A stretch of DNA of 5,535 bases from an uncultured Nitrospirota bacterium (lineage in GTDB: Bacteria; Nitrospinota; Nitrospinia; SZUA-224). Each line of letters opens with the position of its first letter. Position 1 is the first letter of the stretch. Under the pieces are notes generated by a model, which ran no database searches, was not told the DNA's origin, and saw only the letters and a list, made by a program, of their open reading frames with translations. Below, piece by piece: positions 5,456 through 5,535 of this stretch. Both the position numbers and the translations under genes were made by a program. The stretch covers positions 1 through 5,535 of the forward strand of contig CAJVYE010000092.1 in assembly GCA_913009285.1 (NCBI GenBank), in the 5' to 3' direction.

Positions 5456-5535
5456 CAAGAAAAACAAATTAATATTGATTTTAATAAAGAAAAATTAAAA
5501 GAAGTTTTAGCAACTGTCGAAGTACCACACCTATA
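5456..5535 (+). other. chimeric AT-rich tail, possibly a coding fragment of another genome
   Basis: These 80 bases lie beyond the adapter and poly-A and so have no demonstrated link to the rest of the contig. One + strand frame is open throughout from 5456 (QEKQINIDFNKEKLKEVL, then ATVEVPHL), with strongly A/T-biased codons unlike the hsl genes. It looks like an internal coding fragment, probably joined through the A-rich run during assembly. Family not recognised. Confidence 0.5.

Overview
The window is a 5.5 kb assembled contig from an uncultivated, moderately AT-rich bacterium, and it carries untrimmed Illumina adapter sequence at both ends. Bases 1-53 are the TruSeq universal (P5-side) adapter with four mismatches. 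Bases 5379-5444 are the TruSeq index adapter with barcode ATTCCT(TT), followed by a poly-A run (5445-5455) and an unrelated, very AT-rich tail (5456-5535). Only about 54-5378 should be treated as genomic. The host cannot be named from sequence alone. The codV/xerC-clpQ/hslV-clpY/hslU gene order is known from Firmicutes and several other phyla. Gaps filled with palindromic repeats are common in metagenome-assembled genomes of candidate phyla, so an environmental metagenome bin is likely (inference).

Layout: a 5'-truncated PfkB-family sugar kinase (54-656); a gap with a palindromic element bounded by a perfect 8-bp direct repeat (669-890); a complete second PfkB-family kinase (939-1868, or from 909); MITE-like repeat copy A (1920-2062); a tyrosine recombinase of XerC/CodV type (2082-3002); a long imperfect palindrome (3016-3182); hslV (3203-3730); MITE-like repeat copy B, inverted relative to A (3726-3869); hslU (3884-5302); and a perfect 14-bp-stem hairpin (5309-5340). 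All genes except one doubtful 37-codon reading frame lie on the + strand.

The functional core is xerC-hslV-hslU. HslV (N-terminal Thr peptidase) and HslU (AAA+ unfoldase) form one ATP-dependent protease, and XerC resolves chromosome dimers; the linkage is a conserved neighbourhood, not a shared pathway. The two kinases upstream point to carbohydrate phosphorylation, with substrates undetermined.

The most notable biology is in the gaps. Each of the four intergenic spaces is occupied by a palindromic element. Three of these end within a few bases of a Shine-Dalgarno sequence, and copy B also overlaps the hslV stop codon. I found no evidence for a new defence or other multi-gene system.
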